The notes under the pieces are model-generated. The model was not told the DNA's origin. It saw nothing but the letters and a program-made list of their open reading frames with translations, and made no database searches. The position numbers and the translations under genes were made by a program. From the NCBI GenBank assembly GCA_963969345.1, contig OZ017770.1, positions 10,286,180-10,350,179 on the forward strand: a DNA stretch of 64,000 bases, given 5' to 3'. This stretch comes from Turbatrix aceti. Taxonomy: Eukaryota > Nematoda > Chromadorea > Rhabditida > Panagrolaimidae. Shown here piece by piece: positions 11,801-24,449 of this stretch (positions within the stretch are counted from its first letter, which is position 1; the number at the start of each line of letters is the position of its first letter).

Positions 11801-12955
11801 GATTACTCAAATTTCACGTTAATTTGTTATAAAAATGGTTGACTGAGGGAACAAATGGAATCAAACGGGGTGGACCGAGACCGTAGATTTTTTTTCTGTT
11901 TGTTTTCATTAATTACCGTAGTTTATCGTCCAAAGACTTACAATTTGATCGTAATCAGATTTTTTTGGCCAAACGACATTTTTTTGTTTCTAAAAATAGT
12001 TTTTTAAATTTATTAATGTGTTTAATCTAAATTTAAATATTTTCGTTGACAGGACGACCGAAAAGCTATGTATATAACTTCGAACTTTTCAATGAAGCGT
12101 GAATGAAATGACTGAATATTATTTGCTGAACGCACAAAATGCAAAAAAAAACTTGAATTGTATTTTTGTGACTAGAAAAATAAACATTAACTCATCAACA
12201 GGGTTAAACCACCCTCTCAAAAAAATTCCTTCCTCCTCCTTCCCTTCCCTGAAGGTGATGTTTCAATTTTATGTATAAACTTTTTAACTATGGAGAACTT
12301 TAAAAATTATTTAGTTTTCATTCAAAAAAAAAACGAACAAGATAACATGATGCTGGTTCTTTATTTGTTGTCTCTGGGGTGGGTTTTTTTGATATCAGGC
12401 GACCATGTTCGTTCTTCCTTATTTTTGTATCTGTATTATCCCTTACTTAGCCTAATACTGTTATTCTTCCCTTTTTTTGTATCTGCAAATTGTATTATTT
12501 GCAGTATTTTTTTTCCTTTGTTGACGTAATGTTTTTAGTTTGGTACAAAACTTTGCTTGGGTGAGTGTAACAAAAACATAGTATTATAACGAGTGATTTT
12601 ATTCAAAAAAATAATGTATTTTAATATCAAGTGACATTTTTTTACACGCAATAACCAGAATTTTCATTCTACTGAATGAATATCAGCACACGAGTAGGGG
12701 TGACGTAGTCTAAAAAAGTTTCACCAACACAAAATTATGTATTTTACATTTTTCTGTATAAACCTGTGGCGCGCTAAAAATAATTTTATAGATATGTATT
12801 TTGCAATTTAAAATACTTTTTTTATTCGCAGTGTTTCATCACTATTGCACTCCTAGTCAAAAGTTTGGTCCCACTTTTTTTCCGTGTTCTGCATGACTGT
12901 CTTTTTTCCCTGTCAATTGACGGATATTGATATGCAGTCTTTCGACTATACCTTT
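8860..12955. other. Long AT-rich non-coding stretch
   Basis: No convincing gene is seen. The open frames at 9553-9931, 10091-10306 and 11178-12529 are rich in Phe, Leu and Lys from T and A tracts and have no family resemblance. A possible TATA-type promoter lies at 10493-10502. Confidence 0.5.
10493..10517 (+). promoter_or_regulatory. Possible TATA promoter followed by a splice donor
   Basis: GTATAAAAGG at about 10493-10502 is a strong TATA-box match at the end of a short GC-richer island. A donor-like CAG/GTAGGTAA follows about 15 bp later. It could drive a transcript with a non-coding first exon. No downstream coding exon can be tied to it, so this is only a sequence match. Confidence 0.2.
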
Positions 12956-13202
12956 TGTCGGGAATTCTTCCCGAGTGTGGGAACGCTTGGCGTTACGTCC
13001 CGAACGCGTCTCTCTTTTGATCGTCGTACCTACGTTTTTCCCTATTCATTGTTGTTTTCCCAAGATGTAGCGTGCGGTTGTTTTCTCCGGAGTTCTCAAT
13101 AAACGCTACTATTCATCTTGTGAGTCTTCCTAACAACAATATCGTGTTCTGTTCTCGCGTGGTCCAACTCCGTTGTGGAATTGGAAGGACAGAACTCCGA
13201 TA
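12956..13202 (+). repeat. 5' LTR of the TRIM-like element
   Basis: 247 bp; preceded by target duplication CCTTT and followed by the tRNA-Gly primer site at 13205. Confidence 0.92.
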
Positions 13203-13839
13203 CATGGTGCATCGGCCGGGAAGCGGGTGTACTTTCGGGTGCATCTGCTGTTCTACGAACCCGGCCTCTTCTCTACTGGACGCATGGACGCAGGGTATTT
13301 CGGTCAATCAACATGGTATTTCGAGGCATCAGTGGTATTTTCAAGGCTCGTGAGTCAATGGCTGAACCAAATCGGTGGTCGTGGAGAAAAGGCAGCGAGT
13401 GATGCGTCATTCTGCTCCCAGTGATTAACGATAAGGTCACACTGGCGCGACAGGGGGGAGCCTACTCAGGGTAGTAAGTCCGGAGCCGGAAACACGTCCA
13501 CATCTCGGTGGAGTGTGAAGGGAGGCAACCTGAGGACTCGACGAAGCAAGAAGTCGTCATACGAGAAGGCAGCGACTACAGTAAGCAGGACGCGGTTGCA
13601 GACACCTGCGGAGCACAAAGGGCGGACACCTGCGGAGCACAGAAGGCAAACTGTAGTCGGCGCGCGGACAATGGCCTACAGAAACCAGCGACCATTCCTA
13701 CAGAAGACAGCGACTTGGTCTACAGAAGACGGTAACCCCTTGATTGACTGATCTCTTTCTACCCCTTCCTTTCATTGTGACCTCCCGCGGCCCCAAGATT
13801 GGCTGTGCCAGTTGCCGGTGGCGGCTCGATGGCGCGCAG

Positions 13840-14086
13840 TGTCGGGAATTCTTCCCGAGTGTGGGAACGCTTGGCGTTACGTCCCGAACGCGTCTCTCTT
13901 TTCATCGTCGTACCTACGTTTTTCCCTATTCATTGTTGTTTTCCCAAGATGTAGCGTGCGGTTGTTTTCTCCGGAGTTCTCAATAAACGCTACTATTCAT
14001 CTTGTGAGTCTTCCTAACAACAATATCGTGCTCTGTTCTCGCGTGGTCCAACTCCGTTGTGGAATTGGAAGGACAGAACTCCGATA
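13840..14086 (+). repeat. 3' LTR of the TRIM-like element
   Basis: 247 bp, two substitutions from the 5' copy (one in the CTCTTTTSATCG stretch, one in TCGTGYTCTG); followed by CCTTT. The bases just upstream are not clearly purine-rich, so the polypurine tract is unclear. Confidence 0.92.
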
Positions 14087-17000
14087 CCTTTTGGCTTGAG
14101 AGGAGAAGAGAAAAAAAGAGAGGGAAGGGGTTTACTGTTTGTGTTTTGTTGATATGCCCTTCAAAGCATGTTTGAGAAAATATATAAATGTCCCCCTCTC
14201 TTCTTCTTGCAACTTGATACCCGTTAGGAAAACATTAAAGAAATACACTAATCCACTGCGAAAAGCATGCAAAGCTCCCACTTTCTTTTGTCTTTTATCC
14301 CAGCCATCCTCCTTGTTTTTTTGCTCCACGGGTATTGTATACTATAATGGGTTTTGACTCGACGTTTTGAGCATTTTTTTGTCTTTTGTCGGATTGAAAT
14401 AAAAGAGAATTGTTACAATAGGCTGTTTATTTTGTTTTTTATAGTAATGACGTGAATGTCAGTCATGTCGTCTCCGAAAATCCGTGGGTTTTTGACGGGG
14501 AACGGCTTTGCATAGCATAAAATCTTTCCGACAGTTACGATGCATACTGTCTCCAACAACTATTAATGTTTCTGATTTATTGTATGCCATTAAATCGTTT
14601 CCATAGAAATGATGTGAGCTGCACTCTTATGGTCTTTTTGGCATGGCAGAAAAAAAATAATGTTGTTGGAATAAAATTTTATGGACCCCGGGTGATAAGA
14701 ACACTGCTTGCGTTGTATGTACATATATGGTTTTTCCGGGCGTAAGTAATGTATATCATGTTAGATGTTTTTTTTTATTAGCCCAAGCCAATGTGTTCCA
14801 AGTACAAACCCAACAAATATTAGGGTCCGAAAACATTATTTTTATGGCCAATTTTTTTGCAAGTGCTAAATAAAAAAATTCGTATTATGTAGAACTTTCA
14901 TATTCAAAGGTCATGAAAAAAACAAGTTAATAAAACTTTCCGTTCTATATAATTACGCATGACTGACCGGTGATTGACCATCGATGTAAAGAGAAGAGGA
15001 TAGGATAAAAAAACATTTTCCCTATCTAATGCTGGCTGTGCCATCATCAAGTTCGTTCGGTCTGCACCCCATCTTCATATCCTTTCCCTATATGTTTGCT
15101 TGACACTGACAGCAACACAGCCTGTCACTTACAAATTATTTTATTTTATACATATAAAAAAGTGCGGTATTGTGAATTAAAAAACACACAACTTAGAATT
15201 TTTTGTCTATCTTGAAAATTTTTTGGCACATTCTGTGACTAGTCGTGACGAAACAAACCTTCTGAATCATGCCAAGCAGCTTTCAGAAGAGGGGTTAAGG
15301 CTGATGTATATTTGCATTAAAGCAAAAAAATTGCGGCTAAAGTACAATCCTATATGCCCTCAAGGTCGATGGCTCCTTTTTTTAGCAAATTTGTAATTTT
15401 TTCGTGCTTGGCATAAAATTTTTTTTCACGTCTGAATTTTTTTCTTTCTTTTTTTTTTGAGATGCTTGTCGGTCGGGAAGTTTAACTACAAGTACTATGT
15501 TGTTATATTACAGCCTTTTTTTGCGTGTAGCAGACAAGATTAAAGGATGTACATACGTACTAGTTGTTCGGAGAGAAAAAGACAGGATCGGCCAGACGAG
15601 TATGATGATAATGCTAGACAACCGATGACTGACTGACTGACCTAGACCACGGAAGAAGGAGGAGAAAAAGTACTATAATAGATAGTTTTTGGCCGAGCCT
15701 TTGGCCGAGTCTTATATTTACGTCTGTCTCTTTTATCCATGTTCTGTTCGCTTCGGCTTACTCACTCATCTTGAAGGACCGGACCGGACCGCTCGTTGAC
15801 TCTTCAAACATATGGAGAAACGGCACCAGAGCCATCACAACCGTGAGTTCGAGCCATGGCATTCAATTTTCTCATTTTTAGCTTTCTAACCAGTTGTAAA
15901 ATAAAAAAATATATACATCTACCAACTTTTTTTTTCGCTTCAATTGTTTTAAGTCCAGTCAGTTCTGTGTGATGTCGCCGTTGGTACTTGTATTCTCGTG
16001 TTTTTTTTTGGTTCCATTCAGGGATACATACAATTTAATAAAAGTATTATACAAAATGCCCGCCCTATTACCAAGAACCAAAACACTTTTAGCATATTAA
16101 CCTCAGACATAATACAAACACAATTTTTTTGTGCAACAAACCGTTAAAATTCTAATTAAATTTATACATATTTGTTTGTTTCTATTTTTTAATACAGATA
16201 CAGACACCTGGTTTGGAAAAAAAATTTTTTCTCCATCAATTTTTTTTCTTCCAGTCCGACATTTGTTACAAAAAAATGTAGTATATGTATTTTAAATTGT
16301 TTTTTTTGTCCTTTGACATGCTTTATTTTATATCTCCTCAACGACGGACAATTCACAATTCACGTTCTCCGTTTTTTGGTCTCCAGTCATCTTTCATTGT
16401 ATTTTACTACCAGGGTACCAGGGCACGTTTGCCACTCTGTCTTCATTTTTTTCCTCCCCCGTAGTGACCGAACATTTGTTTTGTTCAAACATGCAATACA
16501 TTATAATAATCTCGGTTTAGCAATGGGACAGTGGAGATTGCGTGATTTGCAGAAAACAAAGCTATAAAAGTGTCTTCAACGTTTATGGGTGTGATTTTTT
16601 TGTACTCTTTGGGGAACAACATTTATATACAGACGTTCAAAAAAAGTTGAAATATGATTTTCTTCTATGATTTGGGGCTTGACTTTTGGTTTCAGCGTTT
16701 TGGCCTGTTATACGGCTCTGTTTTCGTGTTTTTACGGACCGTAATCCAATTCAGCCCTTCTTGCCAATCTTGTTTTCTATCAATGACGTTTAACTTTTTT
16801 TTCCATTGGAATGGAAAAGAAGAGGGTGACTTCATAAGCGAGTAATAAAATCCCGATGCTTCGTCAATTTTTTTTTGCTACAAATTTCTTTTCCAGAATT
16901 TTAACAAAATATTATCGTGTTATCGCGGAAGCGAATGGAGCAAAAAAAAAATTTGTTTTCTATATGACCCCCGTTTTTGACCGATAAATATACTATATTC

Positions 17001-17195
17001 CTTGCAAGGGTTCAATTCAGTTAACCAACCACACACACACATACACAATAAAGCATCTTCTCCCACGTCGCAGAACAATTGAATGTATGACGTCTGGGTT
17101 TTCGGGTTTGACTTTCTTTCTGAACAAGGGGCAACGTAGGGTACTAAGACGTGATTACGCCTCCCCTTGCCCTGCCCTACCCTGTCCTTTTCCAG

Positions 17196-17226
17196 GCTCG
17201 GATGAGGATGAGGATGAGCATGAGGG
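17196..17226 (+). other. Candidate 31-nt microexon encoding SDEDEDEHEG
   Basis: A pyrimidine tract ending in TTTTCCAG precedes the segment and GTAAGTG follows it, both good splice signals for this genome. In one frame it reads an acidic SDEDEDEHEG run. The 31-nt length shifts frame, so its neighbours would need matching phases, and none has been identified. Confidence 0.22.
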
Positions 17227-18602
17227 GTAAGTGTTTGTTTCTGACAGCGGGAAGTCAGCCTAGCCAGTAGCTAAGATTTGACAGTTGCGGAGGAGATTTT
17301 TCTATTAGAATCCATGGAATCATTACAATTTTATAAGACTGTGGCTATAAATAATTGACTTCATAGTATTATGTATGATGCAAATAAAAGTATGTTTTAT
17401 GCATGTTTTGTGGTGTCATTCATATTTTTTTCGGTATCTTCCTTTTTTTTCCGGCGGGGTTCGAAGAAAGTTTAATGAAAAGCTCCCCCTTCCTTCTCTT
17501 TAATTAGCGATTTGAAATTTTTTTTGGCATTCCAACAAGTGATTAAAACTTGTTTTTTTACCCGGCTTAATGAATTTTTATTTTGCACCACCAAAGTTGT
17601 TTTTTTTGGGGTTACTACCAGAAATGTTACCCTCCGGAACAGACGGTTCCAGACGGTTGTATTTTGGTTGTTTTGACCGACTCTAAATGTAGATATTTAA
17701 TCCCCTAACCTTTTTTGCAGAAAAAATGTATGCCGGCTTTCTATCTTAATTTTCGCAGAATTATGCGCCGTGCCATCTAAAAATAATTGAAATAAAAAAA
17801 AAGAAGAAAAAGTGTTATGAACGCACTTTTCCAAGCTTGGAAGGAAGCACATGGACAAAGTTATCCACATGAGTTATCAAATACTATAGAATGCCCTTTC
17901 CCCTATAAAAAAAAACAAAACAAATTTTTCCTGCTGATTTTGTTTGCAGAAAAACAAACAAATATTATTTCTGCTCTGTGATAAATAAAATGAAAGGGCA
18001 TAGAAGCATGTTTTTTTTATATGACCGCCTAAATTCCTTTTCATAGTGGTGTTAAGAAAATTGTTTCTTCCACTTTTTTTTAAACCTCACCTTTTCTGAC
18101 GGCATGTAGGAGGGTTCCTGGTCTTTCAAACAAAACGTCAACGTTGGTGGCACATTGTCAAAGTCTTTTTTGCATAAAAAGGGAGATGTTTAATTTTTTT
18201 GCCTTTGCCGAGATAAATAGTTACATATACATATTTTGACATTTTTGATGCCCTAAACAATAATCCAGGTGGCAGGTGGGCAACAACATGATGTTATCCA
18301 TGTTTTTTTTTGTTATATTATTTTTGTTCCATATGCATTGCAGCCAATGTTTTACATATCCCCAAAATGTTAGCCATAAATCTTGACATGTTTCTTCGGC
18401 TCCTAACTGATATTAATTTCCTCTAGAAAGGCATAAATATCATCATACATACATAACCTCCCCCTCCATCCCCAAAAAAAATCTTTTACATGCCGTATCC
18501 TTTGCGGCGTCCGACATTAATCAAAACTTCAACCATTGTTAACCCGTGATTAATTACCTACAACACACACACATGCCAAAGTCAGTATGTGTTTCTGAAT
18601 GA

Positions 18603-18674
18603 ATGGACGAGATCACGTCGGCCTTAAATCTCTGGAAAAAAGAGACATACGACAAGCCCCAATCGCTGTTTGAT
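18603..18674 (+). other. Candidate first coding exon (24 aa)
   Basis: An ATG at 18603 opens a frame that reads MDEITSALNLWKKETYD and continues to FD, where it meets a GTGAGT donor at 18675. Composition is normal for protein, unlike the surrounding tracts. No following exon can be paired with confidence. Confidence 0.25.
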
Positions 18675-20814
18675 GTGAGTGATCGTTAACCACCGCCACC
18701 AACAAATAAAATGTATCAAACGTTGATTTTTATCAAAGTAGACCCCTACAGGTGATGCGATGCAGTTGTGAGAGATCTCTATTATTTAACACGCCAAGCA
18801 ACTGCCACGGGCATTGCCGGTGGTAAAACATAGTGCTGATTGGTCTCCCCTCCTCCCTCATTTTTTTTCAAGTGGCCTGAGGTGATGTGAAAACAAACCG
18901 ATCCTTGCTTGCCCTAATAATGATGAGGACATTAACTTGTCCTTTCAATGCGATTCTTCAATTTTTTTTGTTTTGAAAAAAAACGAGAAGCTGTTAGTGA
19001 AAAATTTTATTTAGTTCAATATCTATTTGTTTGGGTTTGTTTGAATCGCATCGGATCACCTTAACTCGTGGTAAAAAGGTTTTATTTATGTTTTTTCCTC
19101 AAAGTACCTCTAAGCGTTGAAATATGTATTTTCTCCTTTATTTTTTTTCGAGTCGAGATACAGACAAGTGAGCAAAAAAGGGCACTTGTTGAGAAGAAGT
19201 GTGTGTTGTGACAAATCGAGCCAATTATTTTGCGCACATACGCATTTTTGGGGCATTTGTTTGCAAATGTCACAAAGAAGTTTGTTTGAAAGATATATTT
19301 CGTTTTAAAACAAATAATACATATTTTTGCGATGATATGCGCTGCTTTTGAGTTGGGGCACAGAAAAAAAGGCCAAAGAAAAAAAAGAAGAAGGAGAAGA
19401 AGAAGAGGAGAAAAAAATGGACTTTTCCATACACGGAAATTATCTTTTTTCTTTATAATGTCATTTTTTGTGTTCAAGTTACATGTATGCCTTTGCTGCT
19501 GGCTTAACGTTGCTTACGGAAATTAAATGACACTGATATGCTGCAACAAACAAATTATTTAATACGCCTTCCGTTTTTTTCTTCTTCTGCTCTTCTTTTT
19601 TGTCCTTTACCCCCTATTTTTCTCGACTTTTTCCCGCTCTTGTTGTCAAAGTCCAAAAATCGGAGGAGATGTCCTAACCTGCACTCAATCTATCCCCTCA
19701 CGTCATGCTATGCTTTTTGCTCAAAATGCTATTTGTATTTAAATATATGGTACTTTTTCTCCTCTTTTTTTTCTTTTTTCTCAATTACTCTTGTTGGAGT
19801 TGTAAATAGTTTGCTGCTTTTAATGACGCTTCTTCCATCTTCCATCACAACCGCATCCCCCGCGTTGTAGGTACATGAAGAGTTGTCAGAAGTAGGGGAA
19901 GTGTGCTACATTATGTTTAAAGAGGGAAGCAATAACTCTGCACCCCTCTTCAAGGTTTGTTTTGTTTTTTTGTTATCTAAAGGATAACACAATACTTTTC
20001 TTCTTTTTTTTCGTTTTCCTGCATGGGCTTTTTGCCTATTTATGAGGAGAGGACACGATTACTTCATCTTATGTTAGTGGTATGTAGTTGGCAGCAGAAA
20101 TCATCATCTCGCTTGGCTCCGGCTTGTTAGGTTAAGTGTCTGGTACATTAACATTAACCCAGTCAATGAATTTGTAAATAGTTGTAAGATTTTTTTTGGA
20201 GGAGAAGAGAAGCGTAATCACTTAATCATGCGGTTAAACAAAGAAAAAAAAACATCCATTGAAGGCCAAAAAAATGATATCAAGCAAACAGAATCCGATT
20301 GATCGTAACCCAAAAAGGCGTCATTTCAGCGTTTAACGTCAGACATCATACCCTTTTTGCCAACCAGCTAGCTTCCTTATTGGTTAGCCAACAAATTAGA
20401 TATAAAACATGAAGTAAATTTATTAGTATCACCTGCATTGAGAAAAAACCGAAGGCCGACAACACACGTTGGGTCTGAGTTTATTTTTAAACCATGTTGT
20501 GCTTTACCCTGTGTATTAATTCATTTTTTGTCGTTGTGTTATTGACAATTTAATTTTGTAATTGAATCAATGGGTATTACGAAAAAGTAATAGTAGTAGT
20601 ATTCCAAGCTATCTAAACACGCTCAGGCCAGGCTCTTGTGTCTCTGTGTGTTATAAAATGCCTGCAAACAACGTTGATGCCGTTTTGCTTCGTTCCATTT
20701 TTTTTTATTCAATGATAGTTCGAATTTTTCAATCCCTATTTTTTTACCACTTTAGTCAACCAACGTCAACAGAAAAGCCAGCCTAATGTTTGTTTATTCA
20801 GAGGGGGTTTTGAT

Positions 20815-21494
20815 CAGTGTTGTCGGGTTCGGAAATTTTTCGGGTAACCCGACCCGAACCCGAACCCGAACCCGAAAATTTCGGGTAACCCGACCCGAAC
20901 CCGAACCCGAACCCGAAAATTTCGGGTAACCCGACCCGAACCCGAACCCGAACCCGAAATTTTCGGGTAACCCGACCCGAACCCGAACCCGAACCCGAAA
21001 AATTCGGGTAACCCGACCCGAAACCCGAAATTTTCGGGTTTTGGGCGGGTTAGCTGAAGAACCCGACCCGAAACCCGAATTTTGTTTTTCATAAAATCGG
21101 TAAATTTATTTAATTGTACTTAAATTTTTGCATTGTGGAGGCTAATATAACAAATATTGCGTCTTCAGAAGCAAATTTTTGACATGTTTAACGGTTTTTT
21201 TCAACTTTTTTTCTCATTTTGACTTTTATTGTCGGGTTCTCAAACCCGAAATTTGGAAAACCCGACCCGAACCCGAAACCGAACCCGAAATTTTCGGGTA
21301 ACCCGACCCGAACCCGAACCCAAACCCGAAAATTTCGGGTTACCCGACCCGAACCCGAACCCGAAAATTTCGGGTTACCCGACCCGAACCCGAACCTGAA
21401 CCCGAAAAATTCGGGTAACCCGACCCGAAACCCGGGATTTTCGGGTCGGGTTCGGGTCGGGTCGGGTTTCGGGTCGGGTAACCCGACAACACTG
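20815..21494. mobile_element. hAT-like MITE filled with GGGTTC-type arrays (copy 1)
   Basis: The element begins CAGTGTTGTCGGGTT and ends with its inverse at 21494. It is flanked by a perfect 8-bp duplication GTTTTGAT (20807-20814 and 21495-21502). The CAGNG-type end with an 8-bp duplication is the hAT hallmark. Both flanks inside the TIRs are arrays of a unit of about 35-40 bp, built from CCCGAACCCGAACCCGA and an AATTTTCGGGTAACCCGA core. The arrays surround a central AT-rich spacer at about 21080-21230. No transposase is present. The ORFs of repeated Gly, Phe, Arg, Val or Pro, Asn residues across it are by-products of the repeat. Confidence 0.93.
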
Positions 21495-22791
21495 GTTTTG
21501 ATTGCTTGATAAGGCTTGTTACTGCGTGTTTTTGTGCATTCTTGTACATATGTATCACCTCACGTTCGTTGACGTATGTATGTAGCAGGGGAAGGTGAGG
21601 TGACCCACCCAAATTTTGTTTTATCACTGTGTCTAAATATGTTTATCTTGTGCCTTGATTGCATAATACACATAATTAAAATTTTTATAATAATTTCAGA
21701 AAAAGAGCACTTTTGCAAAAATAGTATGATAAAAAGTAGCCTTAGGGCAAAGAATCAAAAGTAGCCTTAGTTAATGCAAAATTCAGAGTGTTGTTTTTGG
21801 TTCCGGCTGTATTCAAAAGTGTAAAATCACGCTATATTTTTGTTAATTTGACGAATAGATTTTTAAAAGAGTGAAAATACGTCATCAAAATTGTTGTACT
21901 TTGTGTTAGTTTTGACCTCCGTTTTCTTTTTTTTCCTCCGTCAGTTTCCGAATTCTTGATCGGTTTTGTTCGAGCGACAAAAACTTCTACCCTCGTTCTT
22001 TTTTTTTCATTTTTAATTTTCTCCAGTATCTTGTGCAACTTTTTTTTTCGAGACGTCCTCGAGCCACCCGTTGTGTACAGACAGAAGAATGCAAAATGAA
22101 ATTTTCTTGTCAGTTAACTCAAAATTTTTACATAAACTTTTTGTTCTTTTTCAAATCAAAAAACTTGTCACGTCTGTCTGTTTCCTTTCCTCGACGTGTT
22201 GTTTTTGTCACCCGGTGGGTGAGATTACTGTAACTTGCACCCGGAAGTCAGGAAGAGTTCGTTCTTTTTTATGTGAATGAGATCTCACTTTTTTTCACTC
22301 ACTATTGATTGTCTCGGAAATGACTCATAAAAAAACTGTGAAACCAATTGGCCCAGCTTCCTTGTTTGCCATAAATAGTGAAATGCTGTTGCTCCCCCCT
22401 TGACTGTGTTTCAAATTAACAAGCGTCAGATTTAAAAAAATTATAAAAAAATGTTATAAAAATGACCTTTCATCGTTTCGGAAAAATTAGAAAAAAAAAT
22501 CTTGCAGACTTTTTTCCTAATCATGGTGTGATCTCGTCAATCCGGAGTCCTCCTCGGCTTTCCACAATCTTGACATTAAAAAAAAGAAGATGTTTAGCAT
22601 GCACTTAGCTGAAGGCTAAAATTGCGTTCCCACGAGCTTGAATGATTCTAGCGTAATCATTTAAGACGTGTTTATGAAATAATGCTTTAGCATGTTATGT
22701 CCTTATGCAAGAGGCACATTGCCTGGCATTTTTTTTTCATTGCGCTTCTGTCTGTGACAAAGAATAACGACAGCGCGAATGAGATTGAGAA
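21495..22791. other. AT-rich spacer between two related MITEs
   Basis: No coding exon or RNA gene recognised; open frames here are rich in Lys or Phe from A and T tracts. Confidence 0.5.
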
Positions 22792-23851
22792 CAGTGTTGT
22801 CGGGTTACCCGACCCGAAACCCGACCCGACCCGAACCCGACCCGAAAATCCCGGGTTTCGGGTCGGGTAACCCGAAATTTTCGGGTTCGGGTTTTGGTTC
22901 GGGTCGGGTAACCCGAAATTTTCGGGTTCGAGTTCGAGTTCGGGTCGGGTTACCCGAAATTTTCGGGTTCGGGTTCGGGTTCGGGTCGGGTTACCCGAAA
23001 TTTTCGGGTTCGAGTTCGGGTTCGGGTCGGGTTACCCGAAATTTTCGGGTTCGGGTTCGGGTTCGGGTCGGGTTACCCGAAATTTTCGGGTTCGGGTTCG
23101 GGTTCGGGTCGGGTAACCCGAAAATTTCAGAACCCGACAACACTTTGGCCGCTGTGTTGGGAAGAGGGTGTGCTGTCAATCAGCGCTATGGTGTCCATCA
23201 GCGTATAGTATGGACAAACGCGGCCCGCATGACGTTGCGGTGTACCGCGACTATAAAGCGAATGCTCTGCCGATGAGTTAGGGAAGCAAAACAACTCGCG
23301 CTGCCGAACAGCGGCGTCGATTGACCCCTCAGGTGTGTTGTCGGCACATGCTGGAAACATTTGTTTGCGTTTTTCGTCGTAGAATATATGGGACGCACCT
23401 ACCTAAATCATCTGGTGCCCGATGAAATTTTGGATTAAAATCGTTATTCATGTTCTTTTAAAATTTTTTTTCGTTTGACTTTCGGTTTGTGACAGCTTGC
23501 ATAAAATTGCCGGGTTGAAGTTCGGGTCGGGTTTTCGGGTCGGGTTACCCGAACTTCGGGTTTCGGGTCGGGTAACCCGAAATTTTCGGGTTCGGGTTTT
23601 GGTTCGGGTCGGGTAACCCGAAATTTTCGGGTTCGAGTTCGAGTTCGGGTCGGGTTACCCGAAATTTTCGGGTTCGGGTTCAGGTTCGGGTCGGGTAACC
23701 CGAAAATTTCGGGTTCGGGTTCGGGTTCGGGTCGGGTTACCCGAAATTTTCGGGTTCGGGTTCGGGTTCGGGTCGGGTTACCCGAAATTTTCGGGTTCGG
23801 GTTCGGGTTCGGGTCGGGTTACCCGAAAAATTTCCGAACCCGACAACACTG
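22792..23851. mobile_element. hAT-like MITE filled with GGGTTC-type arrays (copy 2)
   Basis: The element has the same CAGTGTTGTCGGGTT ends as copy 1 and a different perfect 8-bp duplication, ATTGAGAA (22784-22791 and 23852-23859). At 1060 bp it is longer. The two array blocks (22800-23140 and 23516-23845) are separated by about 370 bp of unrelated unique sequence. The left block itself ends AACCCGACAACACT at about 23144, a near-complete terminus, so the element may be a composite of two shorter ones. No transposase is present; a 165-aa frame across the left array is repeat translation. Confidence 0.92.
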
Positions 23852-24449
23852 ATTGAGAACACGCGAGGAGATGCGCTTCTTCTTCTCTCCTGTCTCTGGC
23901 ACGCTTTGCATATGCATATGTATTGCTCCTCCTTTCTTTCTTTTTTTTAGCACAAAAAAAGTGGAGAAAAAGTTTTTAGGGTACAACGGAAAAAAGTGCG
24001 GATTGCCACGCTGAGGATGGAGATGGAAATGATGTCCACTGCAAAAAGAGGGAGGTGGGGGCAAAGCCAGGGGGAAAGAAGAGGGGGGAGGGGGGAGGAT
24101 GTGGACTTATTGAATGAACATAGTAGATATCACGCAAAATTATATCTCGGAGGGTCAACACACTCATGTTAAAACGCAGAATGAAATGTTTGTAAGAAGA
24201 GAACAAAAATCTTTTTTTTCTATTTTTTGCTTGTTTCAGGCGTCTGTAATTATTCGAAAAAAAGAGAGGGCGAAGTGCCATATTATCCTATTGATAAATG
24301 ACTTACATACGTCACCCTGCAAATCCCTGCTTATCTCCCTATTGTTTGACCAGAAACTAACACCTGAAAAAGAACACTTTTTTGTATTGTTGCTCCTTTC
24401 TTTTTTTGCAGTTGTGTTTTTGTCGTATTAATTTTTTGTATTTTGTTCC
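23852..24449. other. Spacer between MITE copy 2 and the LTR element
   Basis: GGGG-rich and T-rich tracts; the open frames on both strands lack any recognisable domain. Confidence 0.5.

Larger units (their letters stand above)
12956..14086 (+). mobile_element. Non-autonomous LTR retrotransposon (TRIM-like), tRNA-Gly primed
   Basis: Two 247-bp direct repeats (12956-13202 and 13840-14086) start TGTCGGGAATTC and end CAGAACTCCGATA. They differ at two positions only. CCTTT flanks the whole unit on both sides (12951-12955 and 14087-14091), a 5-bp target duplication. Two bases after the left LTR lies TGGTGCATCGGCCGGGAA (13205-13222), which matches the complement of a tRNA-Gly 3' end including CCA, so it is the primer-binding site and sets the strand. 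The LTRs contain AATAAA. The 637-bp interior has no gag or pol, so the element must use enzymes of another element. The near-identical LTRs imply a recent insertion. Confidence 0.93.
14087..20814. other. Long AT-rich non-coding stretch with two weak exon candidates
   Basis: About 6.7 kb of sequence with many homopolymer tracts. It may be intergenic or intronic. CA and GAA microsatellites occur near 17029 and 19382-19416. The only pieces with splice-like context are a 31-nt acidic microexon candidate at 17196-17226 and a possible first coding exon at 18603-18674, listed separately. Confidence 0.45.

Noticed and set aside
13072..14099. Several 60-95 aa frames around 13-14 kb
   Set aside because: They lie in the LTRs or interior of the TRIM-like element, and near-identical frames in both LTRs show they are not genes.
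20814..23276. Open frames of 92-165 aa with repeated Gly, Phe, Arg, Val or Pro, Asn residues
   Set aside because: They are translations of the tandem repeat and occur in several frames and both strands.
20815..23851. GGGTTC arrays as telomeric or subtelomeric repeats
   Set aside because: The units are irregular, mirrored and bounded by TIRs with perfect 8-bp duplications, so they are transposon bodies inside a gene-bearing region.
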